The notes: a model not told the origin generated them from the letters alone. Positions 25,285-34,233 are shown, counted from the first letter of the stretch. The stretch: DNA of 64,000 nucleotides from CAYRGS01 sp964423875 (GCA_964423875.1 CAYRGS010000005.1:1-64000), one strand, 5' to 3'. Made by a program: numbers and translations.

Positions 25285-25920
25285 ATGTACAAGGTCCCGG
25301 CGGAGACGGAAGAATTTTTAAGAGATTTTCTGCGCGGCGCCCTGAGCAACGCCCAGCGCCTTGCCGGGGACGCCATCGCCCTTTTCGAGCGGGGGTCTTA
25401 TCCCTCCGCCCAGTTTCTCGCCCTGTCCGCGCTGGAGGAGATGGCCAAGCTCCAAGAGCTTCGCCGGCCGTTTATCGCGATCCGGGAGAAGGCGGACCTC
25501 GACGCCGCCTTGGCCGGCCTGGCGGAAAAGTTGGCGGAAGGCCGGCAGAGGCAGAAGACCTGGTTCGAGGCCGCTTCCTACATGGTGGTGGATGACCCCA
25601 AGGAGTGGGCGCACATCGTGGATATGGTCTCGCGGATGGTCCGCACCTGGGGCCGGGACGCGTTTGTTGAAAAACGCTTGGAAAGCCTAGCCGTGGACGC
25701 GAATGTGGCGGAAAGGAAGGTCTCGAAACCGGACCAGGCGGTCACGCGGGAGGACGCCTACTATTTCATCTGCGCGGCCCAGGAGATGATTGTCGACTAT
25801 GGAGACAAGGCCATCGATCCCTTCCCCCTGGAGGGAGGGAACCCGTTCGAGACCTTCGATCTCTGGCAGTCGGCGGACCAGGCCTTGCGGGATTTTATGC
25901 AGAAACACGCGACCCGGTGA
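25285..25920 (+). CDS. AbiV-family HEPN protein
   Basis: 211 aa from ATG 25285, chosen because AAGGAG ends 7-8 bases upstream; the earlier in-frame TTG (25243) and ATG (25264) have no spaced site. The N-terminal pattern GALSNAQRLAGDA-x3-FxxGxYPSAQFLALSALEEMAK (residues 18-55) is the signature of the AbiV HEPN domain, known from lactococcal abortive-infection protein AbiV. The C-terminal helix ends RDFMQKH, an R-x5-H compatible with the HEPN ribonuclease motif, though it is only 4 residues from the end. It is co-oriented with and close behind the haem-oxygenase-fold gene; there is no other defence gene beside it. Confidence 0.7.
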   Translation: MYKVPAETEEFLRDFLRGALSNAQRLAGDAIALFERGSYPSAQFLALSALEEMAKLQELRRPFIAIREKADLDAALAGLAEKLAEGRQRQKTWFEAASYMVVDDPKEWAHIVDMVSRMVRTWGRDAFVEKRLESLAVDANVAERKVSKPDQAVTREDAYYFICAAQEMIVDYGDKAIDPFPLEGGNPFETFDLWQSADQALRDFMQKHATR

Positions 25921-26000
25921 GGTCCGGCTTGCCGGATTTTCCCGTTTGTCGTTGATTTTCGAACCAGACTGATTTTCGGGTTGCGGGTGGGTGCGCCCCC

Positions 26001-26020
26001 ACCTGGATCTCTTACGAAAA
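26001..26020. repeat. Fragment of dispersed repeat A
   Basis: acctggatctcttacgaaaa resembles the left end of the 135-bp repeat (acctggatttctcacaagac). It lies in the 298-base gap before the gamma-glutamyltransferase; the rest of the gap has no recognisable element. Confidence 0.35.
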
Positions 26021-26218
26021 AAAGGGCGGCCTTCCTTTGGTTGTTTTCGGAGTCGCCGGATCCAATCGCGGTGTTGCGCGGAGGCCAAGGGTCAACCGGT
26101 CCGCGCAATCTCGCTGTCGCGGGGGGCTGATGAGAAACCCGGCCTGGCGCGGACCGTGCGATCGGTTGCCGCGTCCGGCACTGCCGGTGAATTGAAAAAA
26201 GGGGGAGGGAGCCGCGTC

Positions 26219-29017
26219 ATGTCGGCGATGCGTCCCATGATTGTCTGCCGTCGCGGGGCCGTGGCGGCCGGAGACCCGGCGGCGGCCGCCGCCGGTGTGC
26301 GAATGCTCTCCGAAGGCGGAAACGCCGTCGATGCGGCCGTGGCGGCGGCGGCGGTCCTGACCGTCGTTCATCCCCAGGCGTGCGGCATCGGCGGCGACGG
26401 GTTCATGCTGATCGGCCGGACCGGGCGCGTCATCGGGATCAACGCCTGCGGGCCGGCTCCAGCGGCGGCGGACCGGGCGATGCACCCGGACGGCATTCCG
26501 GACCACGGCCCCCGATGCTCAACCGTTCCGGGGGTGGTGGACGGCTGGGCCCGGGCCCTCGCCGACCACGGAACACGGACGCTCGGCGAAGCCCTGGCTT
26601 CGGCGATTGAATTCGCCGAGGAAGGATTTCCGGTTCACCCCAGGTTCATCGAATGGCTGGGCAGAAACGGGGGAGTGTTGACCGAAGGCGGAGTTGGCCC
26701 TTCCCCCTTTATGCCGGAGGGTGAGATCTCGGCGCTCGGGACGCTGATTCGACAGCCTGAGCTGGCCGATTGTCTGCGCGCCGTCGCCGAAGGCGGCCGG
26801 GATGCGTATTACAAGGGGACCGTTGCGAAAAAGCTGGTGGCAGGCATCCGCGAAGCCGGGGGATATTTCTCCGAAGAGGATTTTGCCGCCTATTCCTGCC
26901 GGGTCGTCGAGCCCCTGAGCGCGCCCTATCGGGGTTTGACGTTCCATCAAATCCCGCCCAACTCTTGGGGGATACTGATGCTCATGCAGCTCCGTGTGTT
27001 GGACGGGCTGGACGTGGCCGGGATGGGGCATAATTCGGCGCGGCTCCTCCACCATTTGATGGAGACCCGGCGCGTCTGTTTCGCCTCCGGCCGTCCCCAC
27101 ATTTCCGACCCGGATTTCTCGGACCTTCCCGTGGACCGCCTCCTGTCCGAGGGGCATGCCGCGGCGCTGCGCGCCGGCATCGACCCGACCCGGGCGGGTG
27201 GCAAGACGGCGGGAGAGCCCAAGGGCGGGACGGCATACGTCACGGTCATGGACGACCGGGGCAACGCCGTCTCCCACATCCTGAGCGTCTTTCATCCCTT
27301 CGGCTCCGGATTCGTCCCGAAGGGGACGGGCATCCTCATGAACAACCGGCTTTGTGGCTTCACGCTGGAGACGGGGCATCCCAACACGCTCGCGCCCGGC
27401 AAGCGGCCGGCGCACACGCTCAGCCCGGCGATGGCCGTGAAGGACGGGAAGCCTCTCATCTCGTTCGGCACGCCGGGAGCGGCCGCCCAGACGGTGACGC
27501 TGACGCAGATTGCGCTCAATCTGGTGGACTTCGGCATGGATGTCCAGACCGCCATCGAGGCCCCCCGCTGGGCGATCGACCGGGAGGGCATCCCGATGCT
27601 TGAAGCCGAAATCGGCGATGATGTCCGCCGGGCGCTCGAGGCCATGGGGCATGTCTTCGGCTCGGCCGAGGCGAGCAGGCTGCTCTTCGGCTCGGCCAAG
27701 GTTGTCATGCGCGACCCGGACAGCGGCGCGATTTTCGCCGGCGCGGACTTCCGCCGGTACGGCTACGCCATCGGCCTCTGGCCCGCGCCCCCCCCCCCCG
27801 ACCCATTCACAAAGGCACGGTCCGCTTTGAGCGCCGCCATCGATGAAGCCCGGCTCCTGGAGACGTTGAAGCGGCTCATCGCCTTTCCCAGCCCGCAGCC
27901 CGAGATGGATCGCGTTCGGGCCTACATCCAGGAGGCCGTCCGGCCGGAGCTGCCGGAGGACGCCTTCGATCAGGTCTTCCGCGATTCGGCTGGTAGCGTC
28001 GGTTGGCGGCTTTCAGCCGAGCGGGGAGAGGGGAAGGGGGAGGCCGGCCGTCTCCCCCTCCCCCTCGTCCTTTGCGCCTACGCGGGAAACTTCCCCGCCG
28101 AATCCATGCCCGACCCCTACACGCCCAAAGAGGTTGACGGCGGAAAGTACGGCCAGCGGGGGACCTGTTTGTGGGGCAGGGGGACCTGCGAGCAGATCGG
28201 CGCCCTGGCCGCGGCCGTCGAGGCGGTCCGCGCGTTTGTCTCGGACAAACCCGGCGCTTTGAAACGTTCTTTTCTTCTCCTGGTCAACACGGCGGGCGAG
28301 ACGGGGAGTCATGAGGCCGTCACGACTTTTTTCGATGAGGCGGCCTCCGCCGGGATCGTCCCGGGGGACGCCGTCATCGTCATGGGGACGAACAACGAAG
28401 TCTGTCTGGGAAACAAAGGACGGGTGGATGTCCCGGTGGAGATCACCGGAAAATCCTGCCACAGCAGCACGCCCGACCTGGGGGTGAACGCCCTGGACGC
28501 CTTCGCGACCTGCATCCGGCGGTTGAAGGACGTGAAGCTTCCCCCGGCGGACCCCGCGTTGGGCCCGGTGACGCTGGTCGCCACGGGGGCGGAGACGCAC
28601 CCAAGGGCAAGCCACACCATCCCCCGCCGGGCGGTCGGGATGCTCGATCGGAGGCTCCTCCCCGGAGAGGAGCCCGGCCCCGCCGTGGACGCCATCCGGG
28701 ACGCCCTGGGTGATCTCGCGCCTGCAAAGGTGGAAGTTCGCGTCGGGAAATTTCAGTACGCTAACAAGGTCTCGCCCGATGCGGCCCTGCCCTCGGCGGC
28801 GGATGAGGCGGTGGCCGGGCGGCGCGGGGCGTCAAACCCTTATTACATGAACGCCGCCCTGGACGCCGGATATTTCTATGTGCGGGGCCGGCAGGCCATC
28901 TGTCTTGGCCCCGGCGACATGGGCCTCGCCCACACCGACGCCGAGATGGTGAGCGTGCGGGACGTGATCGACGGGGCGGGAATTTATCTGGATGTTCTGC
29001 GGGCGTTGTTGATTTAG
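26219..29017 (+). CDS. Gamma-glutamyltransferase family protein fused to an M20-like peptidase domain
   Basis: 932 aa from ATG 26219 (GGGGGAGG about 10 bases upstream). Residues ~1-525 are a gamma-glutamyltransferase/Ntn hydrolase: EGGNAVDAAVAAAAVLTVVH, GGDGFMLIGR, CSTVPGVVDGWARAL, nucleophile Thr in GGTAYVTVMDDRGNAVSHIL, FGSGFVPKGTGILMNNRLCG. After a C12 run (27788-27799, WPAPPPPDP) an M20-like domain begins: ARLLETLKRLIAFPSPQPEM, WGRGTCEQIGALAAAVEAVR, VDVPVEITGKSCHSSTPDLG, GPGDMGLAHTDAEMVSV. In the M20 part the usual GHxD is AYAG and the bridging D is E, so canonical zinc binding is doubtful. Either a true fusion or two genes joined by the homopolymer. No signal peptide is seen. Confidence 0.8.
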   Translation: MSAMRPMIVCRRGAVAAGDPAAAAAGVRMLSEGGNAVDAAVAAAAVLTVVHPQACGIGGDGFMLIGRTGRVIGINACGPAPAAADRAMHPDGIPDHGPRCSTVPGVVDGWARALADHGTRTLGEALASAIEFAEEGFPVHPRFIEWLGRNGGVLTEGGVGPSPFMPEGEISALGTLIRQPELADCLRAVAEGGRDAYYKGTVAKKLVAGIREAGGYFSEEDFAAYSCRVVEPLSAPYRGLTFHQIPPNSWGILMLMQLRVLDGLDVAGMGHNSARLLHHLMETRRVCFASGRPHISDPDFSDLPVDRLLSEGHAAALRAGIDPTRAGGKTAGEPKGGTAYVTVMDDRGNAVSHILSVFHPFGSGFVPKGTGILMNNRLCGFTLETGHPNTLAPGKRPAHTLSPAMAVKDGKPLISFGTPGAAAQTVTLTQIALNLVDFGMDVQTAIEAPRWAIDREGIPMLEAEIGDDVRRALEAMGHVFGSAEASRLLFGSAKVVMRDPDSGAIFAGADFRRYGYAIGLWPAPPPPDPFTKARSALSAAIDEARLLETLKRLIAFPSPQPEMDRVRAYIQEAVRPELPEDAFDQVFRDSAGSVGWRLSAERGEGKGEAGRLPLPLVLCAYAGNFPAESMPDPYTPKEVDGGKYGQRGTCLWGRGTCEQIGALAAAVEAVRAFVSDKPGALKRSFLLLVNTAGETGSHEAVTTFFDEAASAGIVPGDAVIVMGTNNEVCLGNKGRVDVPVEITGKSCHSSTPDLGVNALDAFATCIRRLKDVKLPPADPALGPVTLVATGAETHPRASHTIPRRAVGMLDRRLLPGEEPGPAVDAIRDALGDLAPAKVEVRVGKFQYANKVSPDAALPSAADEAVAGRRGASNPYYMNAALDAGYFYVRGRQAICLGPGDMGLAHTDAEMVSVRDVIDGAGIYLDVLRALLI

Positions 29018-29136
29018 AGAATGGGCGGCCTTGCCGAAGGGGCCAGTGAAATTTTCGGGCAAGGTGTCCGATCTACCGAGACATCGAAGTTGAGCAATGT
29101 AAAGGCCGGTCCAAGCCTGCCCTCTGCGGAGGCAGA

Positions 29137-29148
29137 GGGTCCCGACCC
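29137..29148. repeat. Intergenic palindrome GGGTC-CC-GACCC beside an 8-bp hairpin
   Basis: Just upstream, CCCTCTGC-ggag-GCAGAGGG (about 29120-29139) is a perfect 8-bp inverted repeat, so the two hairpins are contiguous. It lies about 100 bases after the fusion gene's stop with a short T-rich tail (CTTTTCTTC) and could terminate its transcript. Confidence 0.5.
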
Positions 29149-29175
29149 TTTTCTTCAAAAGCTTTTTGCAGAGTA

Positions 29176-29310
29176 CTAACCTGAATTTCTCACCAACTGA
29201 AACGCCCGAACGGGGCAGGTCGATTGAACTGGTTCGCTTTCAATGATTTACCCAACGGACGGGTGCTGACCAAGTTCCAGCATTGTGTTCCCCATGGGAG
29301 CGTGACGGCG
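29176..29310. repeat. 135-bp dispersed repeat A, copy 2
   Basis: From ctaacctgaatttctcacca to ggagcgtgacggc, the counterpart of 22603-22737. A further left-end-like piece (cggatttctcacaaaaattt) follows near 29363. It occupies the 600-base gap before HyuA together with the candidate promoter at 29441-29469. Confidence 0.65.
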
Positions 29311-29440
29311 GACCCGCACCCCCCCCCCTTTAGGGCGCACGGCCCTGCGCCCTTCCATCTCGCTCGGATTTCTCACAAAAATTTCGCTGCGGTCGTGCCA
29401 CACCATCGACTCAGTTTCCCAACGCGAAGTCCGGCACGGA

Positions 29441-29469
29441 TTGCCCTCTATTTTTGGGATTGCTATGAT
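29441..29469 (+). promoter_or_regulatory. Candidate promoter for the HyuA-gamma-HyuB cluster
   Basis: TTGCCC (29441-29446), 17-base spacer, TATGAT (29464-29469). Transcription would start near 29476, leaving a leader of about 143 bases to the ATG at 29619. Confidence 0.45.
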
Positions 29470-29618
29470 TTTACGCCCATATGTAGTGCTCGCCGCAAAA
29501 TCAGGAAATGGGCTATATCATTCACATAGGACGCCCCGAGGAACTGAAGGGCAATGCTTCTCTTGACCGAGTGTATAGAAGGACATCACTGATGCCCCGA
29601 GGAGGTTCGGAAGCGCAG

Positions 29619-31733
29619 ATGGCGAAAGGGCGCTCATACCATATTGGAACGGACACTGGGGGGACCTTTACCGATGTCACCGTCATGTCCGACGACGGTG
29701 AGGTCTACGTCGAAAAATCTCCCACGACCCCGCACGACTTCGCGGAGGGCGTCCTTCACGCCGTCGAGCGCGTGAGCGAACAGATGGGGATCACGCCTCG
29801 CCAACTTCTGAGCCGGTGCCGGCAGTTCAAACACGGCTCCACTATCGCCACCAATGCCCTCATCACCCGGGAGGGCAGCCGTGTGGGCCTGATCACCACG
29901 CGCGGATTCGAGGACACCACCTTAATCATGAGGGGGATCGGGCGGGTGGCCGGCCTCACGGAGGACGAGATCAAGCACCAGGCCACGGCGGTGAAACCCG
30001 ACCCTCTCGTTCCCAAAGACCTCATTGTGGGCGTCACCGAGCGAATCGATTTCCAGGGCCGTGTCGTCATCCCCCTGAATCTTGAGGAGGTGGAAGAGGC
30101 GCTCAGGGCGTTGGTCGAGCGGAAAGGTGTGGAAGCCCTCGCGGTGAACTTCCTCTTCAGCTTCATTAACCCGGAGCATGAGCGAAAGCTGAAGGAGCTG
30201 GCGATCACACTGTACGGCGACCGCGACCTGTACATTTCCCTGGGCAGCGAAATCTGCCCGGTGGTGCGGGAGTACGCCCGGAGCAACACAGTCATTCTCA
30301 ACTCCACCCTGGGAAAGACCGTTGAAGGTTACCTCCAGGGTCTCGATGCCCGACTCCGCTCCGGCGGATATCGGCGGAAGCTGCTTGTCATGCAAGCCAA
30401 CGGGGGGGTCGTGCTGATGGACAACCTCGTGCCCATCGGGACGCTGGGATCGGGCCCGAGCGGGGGCATGATGGCCACGAAGTACACGGCCGACCACCTC
30501 GGACACCGGAAGGTCATCACCACCGACATGGGCGGGACGAGTTTCGACGTCGGGCTGCTGATCGACGGCCATTGGCCTTACCTCCGGGAACCCGTCGTGG
30601 AAAGGTTCCACATCTCATGGCCGATGATCGGAATCGAATCCATCGGTGCCGGGGGCGGGACCATCGCCGCCGTGGATCCCGTCACGGGCAGGCTGCGACT
30701 GGGACCTCGGAGCGCGGGGGCCGATCCCGGCCCGGCCTGCTACGATCGCGGCGGAACCGAACCGACGGTGACCGACGCGGACCTGCTGCTCGGCATCCTG
30801 AACCCCGATTACTTTCTGGGGGGACGGATGAAGTTGAGTCGGCAACGCGCGGAAGAGGCCTTGCAGGAAAAGGTGGCCGGGCCTTTGGGAATGACACTGA
30901 CGGAAGCGGCGGCGGGTGTCTACGACATCATCAACGGGCACATGTCCGACCTCGTGCGCAAGCAGGTGGTCTCGAGCGGGCAGGTGCCGGAGGATTTTGT
31001 GATCTACGCGTACGGAGGGGCGGGGCCCATGCATGCGGCCGCATACGCCAAGGACCTGGGCGTCGAGCGGATATACGTGTTTCCCACCTCAGCGGTCTTT
31101 TCCGCCCTGGGCGTGGCCACCGCGGACGTCGTACATACGGCGCAGCGGTCCTTCCGCTACCTCCTGCCGGTGGACCCCCGGGTCCTCAACGACCGGATGT
31201 CGATGATTGAGGAGGAGCTCTACGCCGTGATGCGGCAAGAGGGGTTCAGGCGCAAGGACGTATCCTTCCGCAGGCTCTTCTTCATGCGCTACCGCCGCCA
31301 ACTGAACGAGTTGGACATTCCGGTTCCGGTCAAACGCTACACCGCCGAAGACATCCGCGCCGTCATGGCGGAGTTTGAAAAGAAGTACGAGGAGGTTTAT
31401 GGAGAGGGATCGGCTTACCAGGAGGCGGGGATAGAGTTGATCTCCTACCAGGTGGATGCCATCGGCCGGACCGCCAAGCCCGGCTTGGCCACGTTTCCCC
31501 GAGGTCGAGCGCTGCCATCCCGCTCGTCCCTGAAGGAGAAGCGGCAGGTCTTTTTCACGGGGCAAAAGGAGTTTCTCTCCACGGTGGTCTATGATTATGC
31601 CCGTTTGCGGCCGGGAAACGTGGTGGATGGTCCCGCCGTAATCGAGGCCCCGCACACGACGGTTTTGATCACCTCTTCCATGCGGGGCCGGGTCGATCGG
31701 TACCGCAACATGGAGCTGACCTGGAACGGATGA
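29619..31733 (+). CDS. Hydantoinase/oxoprolinase family subunit A (HyuA), acetone/acetophenone-carboxylase-like
   Basis: 704 aa. ATG 29619 begins the conserved part (MAKGRSYHIGTDTGGTFTDV); GGAGG lies 13 bases upstream, and the in-frame ATG at 29592 is an alternative. ASKHA-type ATPase features: GTDTGGTFTDVTVM, FKHGSTIATNALITREGSRV, GTLGSGPSGGMMATKY, TTDMGGTSFDVGLL, AGADPGPACYDRGGTEPTVTD. HyuA supplies ATP-dependent activation (phosphorylation of a carbonyl, carbamoyl or bicarbonate group). The zinc-ribbon-like small gene after it makes a carboxylase more likely than a hydantoinase. Confidence 0.9.
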   Translation: MAKGRSYHIGTDTGGTFTDVTVMSDDGEVYVEKSPTTPHDFAEGVLHAVERVSEQMGITPRQLLSRCRQFKHGSTIATNALITREGSRVGLITTRGFEDTTLIMRGIGRVAGLTEDEIKHQATAVKPDPLVPKDLIVGVTERIDFQGRVVIPLNLEEVEEALRALVERKGVEALAVNFLFSFINPEHERKLKELAITLYGDRDLYISLGSEICPVVREYARSNTVILNSTLGKTVEGYLQGLDARLRSGGYRRKLLVMQANGGVVLMDNLVPIGTLGSGPSGGMMATKYTADHLGHRKVITTDMGGTSFDVGLLIDGHWPYLREPVVERFHISWPMIGIESIGAGGGTIAAVDPVTGRLRLGPRSAGADPGPACYDRGGTEPTVTDADLLLGILNPDYFLGGRMKLSRQRAEEALQEKVAGPLGMTLTEAAAGVYDIINGHMSDLVRKQVVSSGQVPEDFVIYAYGGAGPMHAAAYAKDLGVERIYVFPTSAVFSALGVATADVVHTAQRSFRYLLPVDPRVLNDRMSMIEEELYAVMRQEGFRRKDVSFRRLFFMRYRRQLNELDIPVPVKRYTAEDIRAVMAEFEKKYEEVYGEGSAYQEAGIELISYQVDAIGRTAKPGLATFPRGRALPSRSSLKEKRQVFFTGQKEFLSTVVYDYARLRPGNVVDGPAVIEAPHTTVLITSSMRGRVDRYRNMELTWNG

Positions 31734-31746
31734 GGAGAGCGTATCC

Positions 31747-32046
31747 GTGCGCATCCACGAGTATTTGGAGATCCTGGACGACCCGGAAGAAGGGCGCCTG
31801 ATCCGATGCGTTCGCTGCGGCCACCGGTTTTGCCGGGTGGATGAGAACTACAAGGAGCACGCCCTGTACATCGAGCGCAAGTTGGATACGCTTCCCCTGC
31901 GCCAAGTGCTGTCGGGGGAGGATTCCTTTGTGGTGTATCAAGAGTTTCTTTGCCCCGGATGCGGAACCCTTCTTGAGGTGGACCCTTACTGCCCGCAGCT
32001 CGAGGAGGGAAACGACCCCATCGTTTGGGATATCCGGATCCGCTGA
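31747..32046 (+). CDS. Acetone carboxylase gamma-subunit-like zinc-binding protein
   Basis: 99 aa from GTG 31747. MRIHEYLEILDDPEEGRLIR is followed by two Cys pairs: CVRCGHRFC and CPGCGTLLEVDPYCP, a zinc-binding arrangement seen in the small gamma subunit of acetone and acetophenone carboxylases. It lies between HyuA (13 bases before) and HyuB (115 bases after), exactly where such a subunit is expected. The three genes therefore probably encode one ATP-dependent complex. The substrate (a ketone, or an amide/hydantoin) is not decided. Confidence 0.75.
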   Translation: MRIHEYLEILDDPEEGRLIRCVRCGHRFCRVDENYKEHALYIERKLDTLPLRQVLSGEDSFVVYQEFLCPGCGTLLEVDPYCPQLEEGNDPIVWDIRIR

Positions 32047-32161
32047 CGGGTCCGGCGCGCTCGTGAACCCAACGGAGTTTCAGTAAACGCCATGGTCAGC
32101 CCCCATGCGGGGAGGGGACCTCCCCTCCCGTCCCATGGGACCGCGGGAGGGATTCATCGCC

Positions 32162-34045
32162 ATGCCCCTGGACCCCATTCGGTACGAGATCTTCCGGCAC
32201 CGCCTCTTCCATCTCCTGGAGGAGGGACGGATCGCCATCAAGATGGTTTCCGGCTCCGCCGTTGTCGTCGAGGGCGGGGAGACGATGTGCTCCTTTTACA
32301 CCTCGGAGGGGATCCCCATCCTGACGGCGGCCGGGATCCTAATCCACTGCACCGGGGCACGGGACTTTATCCTGAAGGCCATCGAGTGGTATGAGGAGGA
32401 CCCGGGGATCGAGGACGGTGACCAGCTCTTCTTCAACGACCCCTATATCGGAGGCCAGCACCTCCCCGATCAAATCATCATCAAACCGATCTTCTATGAA
32501 GGACAGCGAATCGCCTGGACGGGCTGCTTCGTTCACACCCCCGAAACCGGGGGCATTGAGCCGGGGGGGCAGCCCCCATCCGCGACCGAGATCTTCCACG
32601 AGGGAATCCGGATTCTGGGTCTCAAGATCGTCGAACGGGGCAAGTTCAGAAAGGACGTGTTCAAGACGATCGTCGAGCAGGTGCGGGACCCGCATCTCAT
32701 CGGGCTTGATACCAAAGCCAAGATCGCAGCGAACAACGTATGCACCCGGGGGTACCTGAAGCTCATCGAGCAGTTCGGTTATGACTTTGTGGAGAACGCC
32801 TCAAGACAGATCATCGATGATTCCGAAGTCATGGCGCGGGCCCGTCTGCGAAGCCTGCCTGACGGCACCTGGCGGTCGCGGATGTACGGGGACACGTACG
32901 GAAAATACGAGAAACCCTTTCGCGTGGTGTGCACGATGTCGAAGGAGGACGACGAGGTCACCTTTGATTTTACGGGCAGCAGTGAGCAGGTGGAGGGGGC
33001 CATCAACAGCACGCTCCCTGCGACGTGGGGCCGCATGTTCGTCGTCCTGGCGGGCCAGCTTTTCTGGAATGTCCCTTGGAATGGAGGGATGATTGCCCCC
33101 GTCAAGCTCATCGCTCCCGAGGGCACCGTGGTCAACTGCCGGTTCCCCGCCGCCGTGAGCCTCGCCGTCATCTCGACCGGAGGGCTGATCTCGGCCACGG
33201 CCCACGAGTGCGTGGCCAAGATGCTCTACGCCGCCGGAATCCACGAGGATGTGAATGCCGGCTGGTCGGGGGCCACCGGCAATACGCCCTATTTCGGAGG
33301 GGTCAATCAGTACGGCTCGCCCTGCGGGGGCGTCATCCTGGACACTTTCGCCTCGGGGATCGGGGCCACCCCATACCGGGACGGCGTAGACACGGGCGCG
33401 GAGGCGATGAACCCCACCTCGTGCATTTCCGATGTGGAGATTATCGAGATGAACCTGCCGTTCATGTACCTGGGTCGCCGGAATCTCCCGGACGGGGGCG
33501 GGTTCGGGAAATACGCCGGGGGAATGGGCCCCGAGATGATCTATATGGTGTACGGCACGGAGCGTTTCGGTATGGGCACCATCGGTATCGGTCGGAAGAC
33601 CTCCAACAACTGGGGCATGTTCGGCGGATATCCCACGGCGCCTCTCCAGGGGATGATGGTGGTGGATTCCGACATTCGCGACTGGTTTCGAGAATCGCGC
33701 TGCCCCCGGGACGTCGGGGACCTCGAGAAGCTCAAGGGGAGGAAGTTCTACGTCTCTCCCAGCTCTCCGCTCAAGCCGGTCAAGTCCTACGACCTCCTCC
33801 TCGTGCGAAAAGGTTCAGGCGGCGGGTTCGGCGACCCCCTGGACCGGGACCCCCATCGGGTCGTGGCGGATTTCCACCGGCAGGCCATCTCGCTCGAGAC
33901 GGCGAGGGAGGTGTACGGCGTCGTTTTTGATCCGGAGACCCTGGCGCTGGACGAGGCAGCCACCCGGCATTTGAGGAAGACCTTGAGGGGGGAGCGTCTT
34001 CGGGTTGCAAAACCGGCTTCGGAGGTCCTTGGGGTCCAGGGTTAG
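32162..34045 (+). CDS. Hydantoinase/oxoprolinase family subunit B (HyuB), carboxylase-like
   Basis: 627 aa from ATG 32162 (GGGAGG about 10 bases upstream). Family pattern: MPLDPIRYEIFRHRLFHLLE, DQLFFNDPYIGGQHLPDQII, WTGCFVHTPETGGIEPGG, TFDFTGSSEQVEGAINSTLP, LVRKGSGGGFGDPLDRDPHR. HyuB holds the metal centre where the activated intermediate reacts. It completes the HyuA-gamma-HyuB operon. The stop is followed by a repeat block and then the convergent low-GC island. Confidence 0.9.
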   Translation: MPLDPIRYEIFRHRLFHLLEEGRIAIKMVSGSAVVVEGGETMCSFYTSEGIPILTAAGILIHCTGARDFILKAIEWYEEDPGIEDGDQLFFNDPYIGGQHLPDQIIIKPIFYEGQRIAWTGCFVHTPETGGIEPGGQPPSATEIFHEGIRILGLKIVERGKFRKDVFKTIVEQVRDPHLIGLDTKAKIAANNVCTRGYLKLIEQFGYDFVENASRQIIDDSEVMARARLRSLPDGTWRSRMYGDTYGKYEKPFRVVCTMSKEDDEVTFDFTGSSEQVEGAINSTLPATWGRMFVVLAGQLFWNVPWNGGMIAPVKLIAPEGTVVNCRFPAAVSLAVISTGGLISATAHECVAKMLYAAGIHEDVNAGWSGATGNTPYFGGVNQYGSPCGGVILDTFASGIGATPYRDGVDTGAEAMNPTSCISDVEIIEMNLPFMYLGRRNLPDGGGFGKYAGGMGPEMIYMVYGTERFGMGTIGIGRKTSNNWGMFGGYPTAPLQGMMVVDSDIRDWFRESRCPRDVGDLEKLKGRKFYVSPSSPLKPVKSYDLLLVRKGSGGGFGDPLDRDPHRVVADFHRQAISLETAREVYGVVFDPETLALDEAATRHLRKTLRGERLRVAKPASEVLGVQG

Positions 34046-34087
34046 CGCTTGGTTTCGGCAATTAGCGTGAGAATTTCACGTTGTAGC

Positions 34088-34161
34088 CCCGATCAGAGCG
34101 AGGGTCGCAGACCCCGCGGGCGCAGCCCGTAGCGGAGATCGGGCCGGAGGGTCACCGACCC
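34088..34161. repeat. Multi-hairpin intergenic element plus palindrome C
   Basis: Outer arms CCCGATC (34088-34094) / GATCGGG (34137-34143) enclose two perfect 5-bp hairpins with GCA loops: GGGTC-gca-GACCC (34102-34114) and CGGGC-gca-GCCCG (34117-34129). Directly after comes GGGTC-ACC-GACCC (34149-34161). This three-way-junction-like fold marks the boundary between the HyuB operon and the low-GC island. Confidence 0.55.
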
Positions 34162-34233
34162 GCGCCCGGCCTACCAAATCGCGGCTACACGCGGGTGGCC
34201 GTGTCGCCTGAACCGCACAGGGCGATCCTTTTC

